Below, in pieces: positions 27,202 to 34,851 of a stretch of DNA of 64,000 nucleotides (position 1 is its first letter; every line of letters begins with the position of its first letter). Source of the stretch: Methylobacillus rhizosphaerae (GTDB taxonomy: Bacteria > Pseudomonadota > Gammaproteobacteria > Burkholderiales > Methylophilaceae); contig NZ_FZOA01000003.1 of NCBI RefSeq assembly GCF_900187985.1, positions 124,001 through 188,000 on the forward strand, in the 5' to 3' direction. The notes below the pieces were generated by a model. It saw only the letters and a program-made list of their open reading frames with translations, ran no database searches and had not been told where the DNA came from. Both the position numbers and the translations under genes were made by a program.

Positions 27202-28482
27202 TTATGCAGACGCGCCCTGTGCTGTCTTACCTGTATTTTTTCCTTCGATCACCGTCATGGTGCTGTGCTTTTTGCGATAGTTTTCCAGGAAGCGGGCGAT
27301 TCGTGAGATTGCCTCAGTCAGGTCATCCACATTCGGCAGGAATACCACACGAAAATGGTCGGATGCCTTCCAATTAAATCCGGTACCCTGCACCAGCAGC
27401 ACTTTTTCCTCCTGCAGCAGCTCAAGAATAAATTGCTGGTCATCTTCAATCGGGTACACCTTGGGGTCAAGGCGTGGGAACAGGTACAGGCTGGCCTTGG
27501 GTTTGATACAACTCACACCGGGGATTTCCGTCAGCATCTTGTGCGCCAGGTCACGCTGCTTGCACAGCCTGCCGTTGGGCGCGACCAGGTCGTCAATACT
27601 CTGGTAGCCACCTAGTGCCGTCTGGATCGCCAGTTGCCCAGGGACATTGGCGCACAATCGCATGGAAGCGAGCATATTGAGTCCTTCAATATAATCCTTC
27701 GCATGACGCTTTTCGCCAGAAATCACCATCCAGCCTGCGCGATAACCGCAAGTACGATAATTCTTGGACAAGCCATTGAATGTCACGAACAGGACATCAT
27801 CTGCCAGTGATGCGATGGAAGTATGCTTGTTGCCATCGTACAGCACCTTGTCATAGATTTCGTCCGCAAACACCACCAGCCCATGATGGCGTGCAATTTC
27901 AATAATGCCGCGCAGCGTATCGTCCGGGTACAAAGCACCAGTCGGATTATTCGGATTGATAAGGACAATGCCACGGGTATTCGCCGTAATCTTGTTTTCA
28001 ATGTCCTTCAGGTCAGGCAACCAGCCGGTCTGCTCATCACAGAGATAGTGTCGCGCTGTACCGCCAGCCAGGGTTACCGCAGCTGTCCATAAGGGATAAT
28101 CCGGCATGGGCACCAGCATCTGGTCGCCATTGTTGAGCAATGCCTGCATGGCCAGCACGATCAACTCAGAGACGCCATTGCCGATGATGATGTCATCCAC
28201 TGTTACACCACGGATATTCTTCTCCTGAGTATAGTGCATGATGGCCTTGCGTGCCGCGAACAAACCCTTGGAATCGCTATAGCCGGAAGCGGAATCCATA
28301 TTACGGATCACGTCCTGCAGAATCTCCTCCGGCGCATCAAAACCAAAGGGCGCTGGATTGCCGATATTGAGCTTGATGATACGATGCCCTTCCTCTTCCA
28401 TCTTACGCGCTCGATCCAACACCGGGCCGCGAATGTCGTAGCACACGTTCTGGAGCTTATTGGATTTGGAAATCGGTTGCAT
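27202..28482 (-). CDS. alaA: Alanine/aspartate-type aminotransferase (AlaA-like)
   Basis: 426 aa PLP class I aminotransferase. IIKLNIGNPAPFGFDAPEEIL near residue 35, INPNNPTGALYPDDTLRGI and the PLP lysine in NGLSKNYRTCGYRAGWM match the AlaA (YfbQ) subgroup of pyruvate-glutamate transaminases. It heads the hom-thrC direction, as in many betaproteobacteria, where it may supply alanine or link to threonine-family metabolism (context inference). An extended C-terminal tail after LENYRKKHSTM is low in complexity. Divergent from the Mth938-like gene. Confidence 0.9.
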   Translation of the reverse strand: MQPISKSNKLQNVCYDIRGPVLDRARKMEEEGHRIIKLNIGNPAPFGFDAPEEILQDVIRNMDSASGYSDSKGLFAARKAIMHYTQEKNIRGVTVDDIIIGNGVSELIVLAMQALLNNGDQMLVPMPDYPLWTAAVTLAGGTARHYLCDEQTGWLPDLKDIENKITANTRGIVLINPNNPTGALYPDDTLRGIIEIARHHGLVVFADEIYDKVLYDGNKHTSIASLADDVLFVTFNGLSKNYRTCGYRAGWMVISGEKRHAKDYIEGLNMLASMRLCANVPGQLAIQTALGGYQSIDDLVAPNGRLCKQRDLAHKMLTEIPGVSCIKPKASLYLFPRLDPKVYPIEDDQQFILELLQEEKVLLVQGTGFNWKASDHFRVVFLPNVDDLTEAISRIARFLENYRKKHSTMTVIEGKNTGKTAQGASA

Positions 28483-28590
28483 GGTGTCCTGATGGATAGG
28501 AGATCGTAAGATGTGATATCTTACATTGAGTTGGCATGCAATTGAAGCTTGGCCGCATAAAGACGCCCCCTAACCACCCTGATATTCCTG

Positions 28591-28959
28591 ATGAAATTAC
28601 ACCTGACCCAGGCTGCAGGCAGCCATTTGATCACCGGCTATGGCGATGGCTGGGTTGAGGTCAACTACGCACGCCATGAACACAGCCTGATTGTCCTGCC
28701 AGCCACACTGGTCACCGACTGGACTGTAGACGACTTTGACAGTCTGGTTCCTGAACACTTCAGCCACTTGCTGACCCTGCAACCTGAACTGGTCTTGCTG
28801 GGCACCGGCAGCAGGCATCGCTTCCTGCATCCATCCATCAGTCGCGAACTTATATCTGCCAATATCAGCATTGAATGCATGACGACAGAAGCAGCCTGCC
28901 GCACTTACAATATCCTCATGGCGGAAAGCCGCCACGTTGCAGCGGCATTGATTATTTGA
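28591..28959 (+). CDS. Mth938-like (DUF498) protein
   Basis: 122 aa, the Mth938/Xcc1710-like beta-alpha fold. The conserved core is LLGTGSRHRFLHP followed by ISIECMTTEAACRTYNILMAESRHVAAALI, which is diagnostic. The N-terminal half (HLTQAAGSHLITGYGDGWVEV) is also typical. The molecular function of the family is not established in bacteria; the human relative NDUFAF3 helps respiratory complex I assembly. It stands alone, divergent from alaA, with ccoG about 115 bases downstream. Confidence 0.85.
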   Translation: MKLHLTQAAGSHLITGYGDGWVEVNYARHEHSLIVLPATLVTDWTVDDFDSLVPEHFSHLLTLQPELVLLGTGSRHRFLHPSISRELISANISIECMTTEAACRTYNILMAESRHVAAALII

Positions 28960-29075
28960 TCCTCACCTTGCATCAGCCACCCCATCTGATCCTATAAATT
29001 CATAAAAAACTGAATCTGTTATATCTTTTGCTTCCGCGACACAATTCCTCCTAGCATTTTCACCCAGGAATTGTC

Positions 29076-30491
29076 ATGCAAGCAGAAATCGCCATTGCCC
29101 GATCTACTGCGACACGAAAAGTCATCCCCATCGTGCCCTACTCGGTCAAGGGACGTTATCGCAATATCAAGTCCATCATCCTCAACCTGGCGTTTGGCGT
29201 ATATTTCCTGTTGCCATGGCTACCCTGGGACAATGAAGCTGGTCAGGCATTACTGTTTGACATTGGCAACTCGCGTTTTCATATCTTCGGCATCATGCTC
29301 TATCCGCAGGATTTGATGGTATTGATGGGCATCATGATTATTGCTGCCACCTTACTCTTTATAGCTTCTGCCATGTACGGACGGATATTCTGCGGTTTTT
29401 TCTGCTTCCAGACCTTGTGGACCGATGCGTTCCGCTACATTGAAAAATGGATACAAGGTGAAGCGCAAGCAAGAAAACGCTTGCAGCAAGCACCATGGAG
29501 CAAGCGCAAGCTGGTGCTTCTCGGCAGCACACATGCATTGTGGCTGTTGTTGTCATTCGCTACGGCAGTGACCTTTACCTTGTATTTCGCCAATGCCGGC
29601 TCCCTGTTCATCCAGATTTTCCTAGGGAATGCTGCTGTTGTCGCTTATGTCACCATTGCGGTACTCACAACAACCACCTATATTGCCGCCGGTTTTGCAC
29701 GTGAAGACATCTGTTTTGTTGCATGTCCCTACGGTAAATTCCAAGGAGTAATGCAGGATTCTTCTACCGTCAACGTAACGTATGACACTATTCGTGGCGA
29801 AGGACAACATGGTCGCCAAGCACCTACCGCTACGCTAAAAACAGCGGAAATTCGCTCCAGCCAGGGCTTTGGAGATTGTATCGATTGCAATTACTGCGTC
29901 AATGTCTGCCCGACAGGCGTAGATATCCGCAAGGGTTTACAGATTGGCTGTATATCCTGCGGACTTTGTATTGATGCATGCAACAACATCATGGACAGCC
30001 TCAAGCTGCCACATGGATTGATCCGGTTTGACCATGACAAGCATATCCAGGAGCCTGATGTCCGGCAGCATAAATGGGGAAAAGCCAAACTTGCCGGATA
30101 TTTCACCTTACTGGCTGCCAGCCTGGTATTCACGGCCCACGCCATGAGCAACCTTGCCCCGCTCACGGCTATGATTCATCAGCAGCGCCAACCCTTGGTC
30201 ATCCAGCTGTCCGATGGCAGCCTGCGCAATCGCTACGAACTGCGCATTACAAACAAGTCGGCTACTACAGAAACCTACCATTTGAAATTAGATGGCCTGC
30301 CGGCCGGAAGTTTCAAAGGCAGGAACAGCATTACCATTCCTGCCGGAAAATCCTATTCCAATGACTTCAGTATTTCATTACCCGCAGAAATTGCTCGCAA
30401 GACTTCCGGCTTCACCGTAACGGTCATACCTCAAACACACCCTGAGTCCAGCGTCCATCTGAAAGCCAGTTATTTCTCTCGCTACCCATGA
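29076..30491 (+). CDS. ccoG: Cytochrome oxidase accessory protein CcoG (FixG/RdxA)
   Basis: 471-aa inner-membrane ferredoxin-type protein. Several membrane segments (about residues 36-50, 75-95, 150-170, 190-210, 340-360) surround two [4Fe-4S] motifs, CIDCNYCVNVCPTG and CISCGLCIDACNN. The C-terminal 110 residues form a periplasmic immunoglobulin-like domain of the FixG type (QLSDGSLRNRYELRITNK). CcoG helps deliver copper to cbb3 oxidase by reducing Cu(II) (family knowledge). No ccoNOP or ccoIS genes are seen in the window, so it is separated from its usual partners. Confidence 0.92.
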   Translation: MQAEIAIARSTATRKVIPIVPYSVKGRYRNIKSIILNLAFGVYFLLPWLPWDNEAGQALLFDIGNSRFHIFGIMLYPQDLMVLMGIMIIAATLLFIASAMYGRIFCGFFCFQTLWTDAFRYIEKWIQGEAQARKRLQQAPWSKRKLVLLGSTHALWLLLSFATAVTFTLYFANAGSLFIQIFLGNAAVVAYVTIAVLTTTTYIAAGFAREDICFVACPYGKFQGVMQDSSTVNVTYDTIRGEGQHGRQAPTATLKTAEIRSSQGFGDCIDCNYCVNVCPTGVDIRKGLQIGCISCGLCIDACNNIMDSLKLPHGLIRFDHDKHIQEPDVRQHKWGKAKLAGYFTLLAASLVFTAHAMSNLAPLTAMIHQQRQPLVIQLSDGSLRNRYELRITNKSATTETYHLKLDGLPAGSFKGRNSITIPAGKSYSNDFSISLPAEIARKTSGFTVTVIPQTHPESSVHLKASYFSRYP

Positions 30492-30537
30492 CACCTGCTA
30501 AGCCAGGCATCCAACTGGCATTCATCTTCCGTTCAGC

Positions 30538-31371
30538 TCAACTGTGCTGCTCCAGCAATGCAAGTTCTGTATCACTGAAACCGGCAGCCTTCCTGGCCGG
30601 AAAATTGAATGGCCCCCGCAACTTGGGAGCACTGTATTGCTGGGTCAACTGGGCATAAGTAGCCACAGGTTCCAGCCCGCGCTGGTCGCATAACCATGCA
30701 TACCAGTGATTGCCGATCGCCACGTGCCCGATCTCGTCATGCAACAGGATATCCAGTATGGCTGCCGCCTGCATATCGCCCACCTGGGCAAGCTTGGCAC
30801 GCAGAGGTGGTGAGGCATCCAACCCGCGAGCTTCCAGCGTCCGTGGCACCAGAGCCATGCGTGCCAGCACATCATCGCTGGTTTTTGCCACCATTTCCCA
30901 CAAACTGTCATGTCCGGTGAAATCACCATATTGATAACCCAGGCTTTGCAGGTGCTCGTTCAACAAAGTGAAATGATGTGCTTCTTCCGCAGCAACCCTG
31001 AGCCAGTCCGCATAATACTGAATAGGCATTCCGGCAAAACGCCAGACCGCATCCAGGGCCAGGTTGATGGCATTGAATTCAATATGGGCCAGGGCATGAA
31101 TCAGCGCAGCCCGTCCCCGCGCAGTACGCATGGAGCGACGCTCAAGTAACAGAGGTGATACCAACTCCGGCCGGACAGGACGACCTGGAATCATGCCTGA
31201 TGGAAGCAAGTCTGGCCCGGGAATGATATTCACCTTCCCAGCATGCAGGGCGGCATGCAACATGCCAACCTTCCGGGCCTTTTCCACAGGGTCGCACCAG
31301 CACAACAACGCCAATGCGGCCTGGCGGACTTCCGTATCTTGGGTGGGTCGTTCTTCCGGTTCCAGTTTCAT
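30538..31371 (-). CDS. DUF455 ferritin-like protein
   Basis: 277 aa. A four-helix bundle with the paired carboxylate/histidine motifs HIEFNAINLALDA near residue 110, EEAHHFTLLNEH near 150 and HDEIGHVAIGNHW near 230 indicates a di-metal site. This is the DUF455 family, of unknown function. It is the last gene in the run of iron-siderophore uptake genes transcribed leftwards, 56 bases after the DUF2218 gene, so a link with iron handling is possible but unproven. Confidence 0.85.
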   Translation of the reverse strand: MKLEPEERPTQDTEVRQAALALLCWCDPVEKARKVGMLHAALHAGKVNIIPGPDLLPSGMIPGRPVRPELVSPLLLERRSMRTARGRAALIHALAHIEFNAINLALDAVWRFAGMPIQYYADWLRVAAEEAHHFTLLNEHLQSLGYQYGDFTGHDSLWEMVAKTSDDVLARMALVPRTLEARGLDASPPLRAKLAQVGDMQAAAILDILLHDEIGHVAIGNHWYAWLCDQRGLEPVATYAQLTQQYSAPKLRGPFNFPARKAAGFSDTELALLEQHS

Positions 31372-31427
31372 GCGGGCATTTTAACGATGATCAGCAGATT
31401 TACCAATGCCGGCCACAGCGCATTGGC

Positions 31428-31727
31428 TCACGATTGTCGTATCTTGGGCTTCTGCCAGACCACGGTCATCGGCGCACGCCGCGAAAACAAGGCAATATGT
31501 TCATCCAGCACATACTGGACACGGCCCAGCTGCTCAGGAGTAGCAGCCTCACATTCCAGGTCAAGGGCGCCGTTGGCGACCTGCAATGTGCAGTTTCCCC
31601 AAGGAAACCGGGCCAGGCCACGGTTTTCATCGTATTCCACCTCTATCTTGCGGCGAAAATGACTGCACAATCCCATGAGATAGCGACTGGGCTCATGCGT
31701 GGGCAAGCTGCCCTTGAGGTAATGCAT
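31428..31727 (-). CDS. DUF2218 protein
   Basis: 99 aa. Starts with a region like the family's typical N-terminus (THEPSRYLMGLCSHFRRKIEVEYD) and contains FPWGNCTLQVANGALDLECEA and LGRVQYVLDEHIALFSRR. DUF2218 proteins are small and soluble, and often sit in iron or siderophore operons; their biochemical role is not known. Here it follows the siderophore ABC ATPase by 25 bases. Confidence 0.8.
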   Translation of the reverse strand: MHYLKGSLPTHEPSRYLMGLCSHFRRKIEVEYDENRGLARFPWGNCTLQVANGALDLECEAATPEQLGRVQYVLDEHIALFSRRAPMTVVWQKPKIRQS

Positions 31728-31752
31728 TATGTGTTTTCCTTATTTTCATTCA

Positions 31753-32541
31753 TCAATCCAGCGAATCATGTGGCAATGCCTGCTCGGCAATCACGATGGG
31801 CGTTCCCAGCGAACAGGTCTCGACTCGTGCCACGATGCCATATGTCTGCTTCAATAATTCAGGTGTCAGGATCACCGCCGGCTCTCCCCGCGCAATCAGC
31901 CTGCCTGCTGCCATCACCAGCATCTCATCGCAAAAACGGGTAGCAAGATTCAGGTCATGCACAGCCATCAGGCATACTGTCTCGCGCAGTGCCACATGCG
32001 ACGCCAGGGTATCGAGCAGGCAAAGCTGCCAGCGCAGGTCCAGCGCGCTGGTAGGTTCATCCAGCAGCAACAGTCGCGGCTGGCGCACCAGCAATTGCGC
32101 CAGTCCTGCCATCTGCCGCTGCCCGCCGGACAATATATCCAGTCTATGCATGGCCAGGCCGCCGATCCCCAGGTCCTGCAGAACGGTAGCAACACGCGCA
32201 TGGGTTTCCTGATGCCCCATATGCGGACTGGCAATCCTGAGCGCACCCAGCACCGATTCATACACGGTCAGGGAAGAGGTTTGAGGCAGGCTCTGAGGCA
32301 TATATGCCACCTTGCGTGCCCGCGCGGCCGCCCGCATACGGTGCAGGGGTTCGCCATCCAGTAAGACCTGACCCTGCATCGGCGTCATGCCCGCAATGGC
32401 GCGCAGCAAAGAGGATTTTCCCGCACCATTGGCTCCCACCAAGGCAATAAGCTTGCCCGGATTCAGGGCTGCACAGTCAACTGACTGCAGAACAGTGCGA
32501 GCGCCGTAGCTGACTGAAAGCTGTTGCAACTCCAGGCTCAT
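31753..32541 (-). CDS. Iron-siderophore ABC transporter, ATP-binding subunit (FecE/FepC type)
   Basis: About 262 aa. Walker A GANGAGKSSLLRAIAG, Q-loop MPQSLPQTS, signature ILSGGQRQMAGLAQLL, Walker B RLLLLDEPTSALDLR and H-loop MAVHDLNLATRFCDE. The ATG at 32541 overlaps the permease stop as ATGA, so the two are coupled. The ATPase drives uptake of a ferric siderophore delivered by the binding protein. An upstream in-frame start at 32568 would only add residues overlapping the permease. Confidence 0.93.
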   Translation of the reverse strand: MSLELQQLSVSYGARTVLQSVDCAALNPGKLIALVGANGAGKSSLLRAIAGMTPMQGQVLLDGEPLHRMRAAARARKVAYMPQSLPQTSSLTVYESVLGALRIASPHMGHQETHARVATVLQDLGIGGLAMHRLDILSGGQRQMAGLAQLLVRQPRLLLLDEPTSALDLRWQLCLLDTLASHVALRETVCLMAVHDLNLATRFCDEMLVMAAGRLIARGEPAVILTPELLKQTYGIVARVETCSLGTPIVIAEQALPHDSLD

Positions 32542-33590
32542 GCACGCCACCTCGCGTAATGACGCCATATCAGCAGCATGAATACCGGCACGCCGATCAA
32601 TGCGGTCAGGATACCGACCGGCAAGACGACACCGGGTACCAGCACCTTGCTGAGGATGGAAGCGAAGGACAGCATCAAGGCACCTGCCAATGCGCTGGCT
32701 GGCAGGTAGAAACGATGGTCCTCGCCTATCATCAGCCTGGCCATATGCGGTCCGACCAGGCCGACAAACCCTATGGTGCCGACAAAGGCCAATGCTGTGG
32801 CACTCATGAGACAGACCCGGAGTAAGCTGATCAGGCGCAAACGTTCGACAGCCACACCACTGCTACGAGCATGATCCTCACCGCTACGCAACACCGTGAG
32901 CTGCCATGCATGCGCCTGCGTCCACAAACCGCATACCAGCAATACCACTGCCAGTACCGCAATTTTCGACCATGTAGCCCGTCCCAGACTGCCCATGCTC
33001 CAGAACACGATCTGCTGCAGCGCATTGCTGTCGGCAAGATATTGCAGTAACCAAAGCAGCGATTCAAAACAGAACATGAGCGCGATGCCAAACAGGATCA
33101 CCACAGTGACTGATGCACCGGTACGCCAGGCCAGCAGGTGAATCAGCAAGGCGGCAATTACCGCACCGGCGAAAGCCCCCAACGGCAATGCAATGGATGC
33201 CCCGGCTCCCCAGGCAGTAAAGCCAGTAACAATTGCCAGCGAAGCCCCGGCTGTGGCAGCGGCGGCCAGCCCCAGCGTGAACGGGCTGGCCAATGGATTA
33301 TTGAGCACAGTCTGCATCTGTGCCCCGGAAACACCCAGGGCCGCACCGACCAGTACTGCCATCAACGCATATGGCATGCGGATATCCCACAAGATGACGC
33401 GTGTGCCTGCATCCAGAGATGCGGGCGCATACAATGCCTGCGCCAGGGTACTCAGGGGCAGCCCCGCCGGGCCAGTGGCAAGATCCAACAGCAATACGCT
33501 CACGAGCGCAAGAAAAAGCGCCAGCAGCAATAACAGTCGGCGGCGCACTGTGTGCGCATAACGCTCCACCAGTTTCGTGGTGTCAGACAT
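32538..33590 (-). CDS. Iron-siderophore ABC transporter, permease subunit (FecCD family)
   Basis: 350 aa with about nine to ten membrane helices. DIRMPYALMAVLVGAALGVSGAQMQ and NPLASPFTLGLAAAATAGASLAIV are the conserved FecCD start, and FVGTIGFVGLVGPHMARLMIGEDHRFYLPASALAGA contains the ATPase-coupling loop (quoted in parts). Enterobactin systems of E. coli use two permeases (FepD and FepG); only one gene is present here, so the pore is probably a homodimer as in BtuC. It starts 14 bases after the binding-protein stop. Confidence 0.93.
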   Translation of the reverse strand: MSDTTKLVERYAHTVRRRLLLLLALFLALVSVLLLDLATGPAGLPLSTLAQALYAPASLDAGTRVILWDIRMPYALMAVLVGAALGVSGAQMQTVLNNPLASPFTLGLAAAATAGASLAIVTGFTAWGAGASIALPLGAFAGAVIAALLIHLLAWRTGASVTVVILFGIALMFCFESLLWLLQYLADSNALQQIVFWSMGSLGRATWSKIAVLAVVLLVCGLWTQAHAWQLTVLRSGEDHARSSGVAVERLRLISLLRVCLMSATALAFVGTIGFVGLVGPHMARLMIGEDHRFYLPASALAGALMLSFASILSKVLVPGVVLPVGILTALIGVPVFMLLIWRHYARWRA

Positions 33591-33604
33591 CTACATGCAC
33601 TTCC

Positions 33605-34747
33605 TTATTGGTCCGGTGTCAGCGCTACCCAGTACTCGCCATCTAGTGGCACGGGCAGAAAACGTTCATACAGCATGGATAAAGTCTGCCTCGGCTCCAT
33701 ATCCTGGAACAGCTCAGGATGCAGCCATTTGGCAAACACCTGCACAGCCACCACATTGAACGGTGAAGAATAGAAATGGTGCCAGATGGCATAAGCCCGT
33801 CCCTGCTGTACTGCAGGCAATGAAGCAATGCCCTGGCGTTGCAGGGTATGCTTCAATGAGGCCCGTGCAGTCTTCGCATCCACGCCTGCCCCCAGCGCAA
33901 TGCGCATGGGCATGCGCGCCAGGGTTTGCATGGAACCGATAGCGGTACCGATATACAGATCAGGCGGATGACTCATGAGATACTCCAGACTCAATGTACC
34001 AAACTCGCCCGGAATGAGGTCAGCAGCAATATTGCTCCCACCACCAGCCTCCAGCATGAGTCCCATGAGCCCATGACTCATGGTGGCACAGCATTCCTCG
34101 CTTAACCCCACCCGGTTTTCCAGGAAAACACTGGGTTTCCTGCCATGAAACCCGGCCAGTTTCTGCTCCACCCTGGCCAGCTGGGATCGGTATTCCGCCA
34201 CAAAGGCTGCTGCCCGTTCAGGCGCATGCATGACCTGCCCCAGCACTTCCATGCTGCGCGCAGTATTACGTAAAGGATCCTTACGAAAATCAATGAACAC
34301 AACGGTGATGCCAGCAGCCGTGAGCTGGGCCAGTATCTCCTTATTGTCAGGTGTGGGACCATGACCCTCAAGCCCAAAAACGGCAACGTCCGGTTTCAGG
34401 GCAATGGCTTTCTCCACACTGAAACTCTCAGCCGTGGTGCGGCCGGTATGCGCCACCTTGTCCAGTTCAGGAAAACGCTGCACATACTGCGTATATCCAG
34501 CCGGGTCCAACTGCTCGAAATCCCTTGGCATCCCGACAATCCTGCGCCCAAGTGTCTGACCATCCAGAATGGCAAGCGCTGGCAATGTGCGCCCCTCACC
34601 CAACAGGATGCGGTCACTCTTTGCCGGTAGCGGCATCTTGCGCCCGGCAAGGTCTGTGATTTCCTGCATGGCGGCCTGCGAATAAAGGCTGGTCATGCTC
34701 AAGGCCAGCAATAATCCACCAGCCAGCCTACTCCATAATGTCTGCAT
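33605..34747 (-). CDS. Periplasmic ferric-siderophore binding protein (FecB/FepB type)
   Basis: About 380 aa. ATG at 34747 gives a clean signal peptide (MQTLWSRLAGGLLLALSM then SLYSQA); longer starts at 34777 or 34819 would put acidic residues ahead of it. The mature part begins with ITDLAGRKMPLPAKSDRILL, the usual type III binding-protein start, followed by KPDVAVFGLEGHGP and the long interdomain helix. It lies 105 bases after the receptor stop, with a stem-loop between (34803-34833), and leads into the permease and ATPase. Confidence 0.9.
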   Translation of the reverse strand: MQTLWSRLAGGLLLALSMTSLYSQAAMQEITDLAGRKMPLPAKSDRILLGEGRTLPALAILDGQTLGRRIVGMPRDFEQLDPAGYTQYVQRFPELDKVAHTGRTTAESFSVEKAIALKPDVAVFGLEGHGPTPDNKEILAQLTAAGITVVFIDFRKDPLRNTARSMEVLGQVMHAPERAAAFVAEYRSQLARVEQKLAGFHGRKPSVFLENRVGLSEECCATMSHGLMGLMLEAGGGSNIAADLIPGEFGTLSLEYLMSHPPDLYIGTAIGSMQTLARMPMRIALGAGVDAKTARASLKHTLQRQGIASLPAVQQGRAYAIWHHFYSSPFNVVAVQVFAKWLHPELFQDMEPRQTLSMLYERFLPVPLDGEYWVALTPDQ

Positions 34748-34802
34748 CAATTGATCCATTCCATGCGCATCGTTCATCAGAACGCCACGCCAAAAAAACT
34801 GG

Positions 34803-34833
34803 AAAGCTGCCTGGATCACTCCAGGCAGCTTTT
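34803..34833. terminator. Stem-loop between receptor and binding-protein genes
   Basis: AAAGCTGCCTGG (34803-34814) pairs perfectly with CCAGGCAGCTTT (34821-34832) around six bases. On the transcribed (minus) strand a T-run follows about six bases later, so it can act as a partial terminator that makes receptor mRNA exceed transporter mRNA. Confidence 0.6.
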
Positions 34834-34851
34834 ATCCACTCTATACTGACA

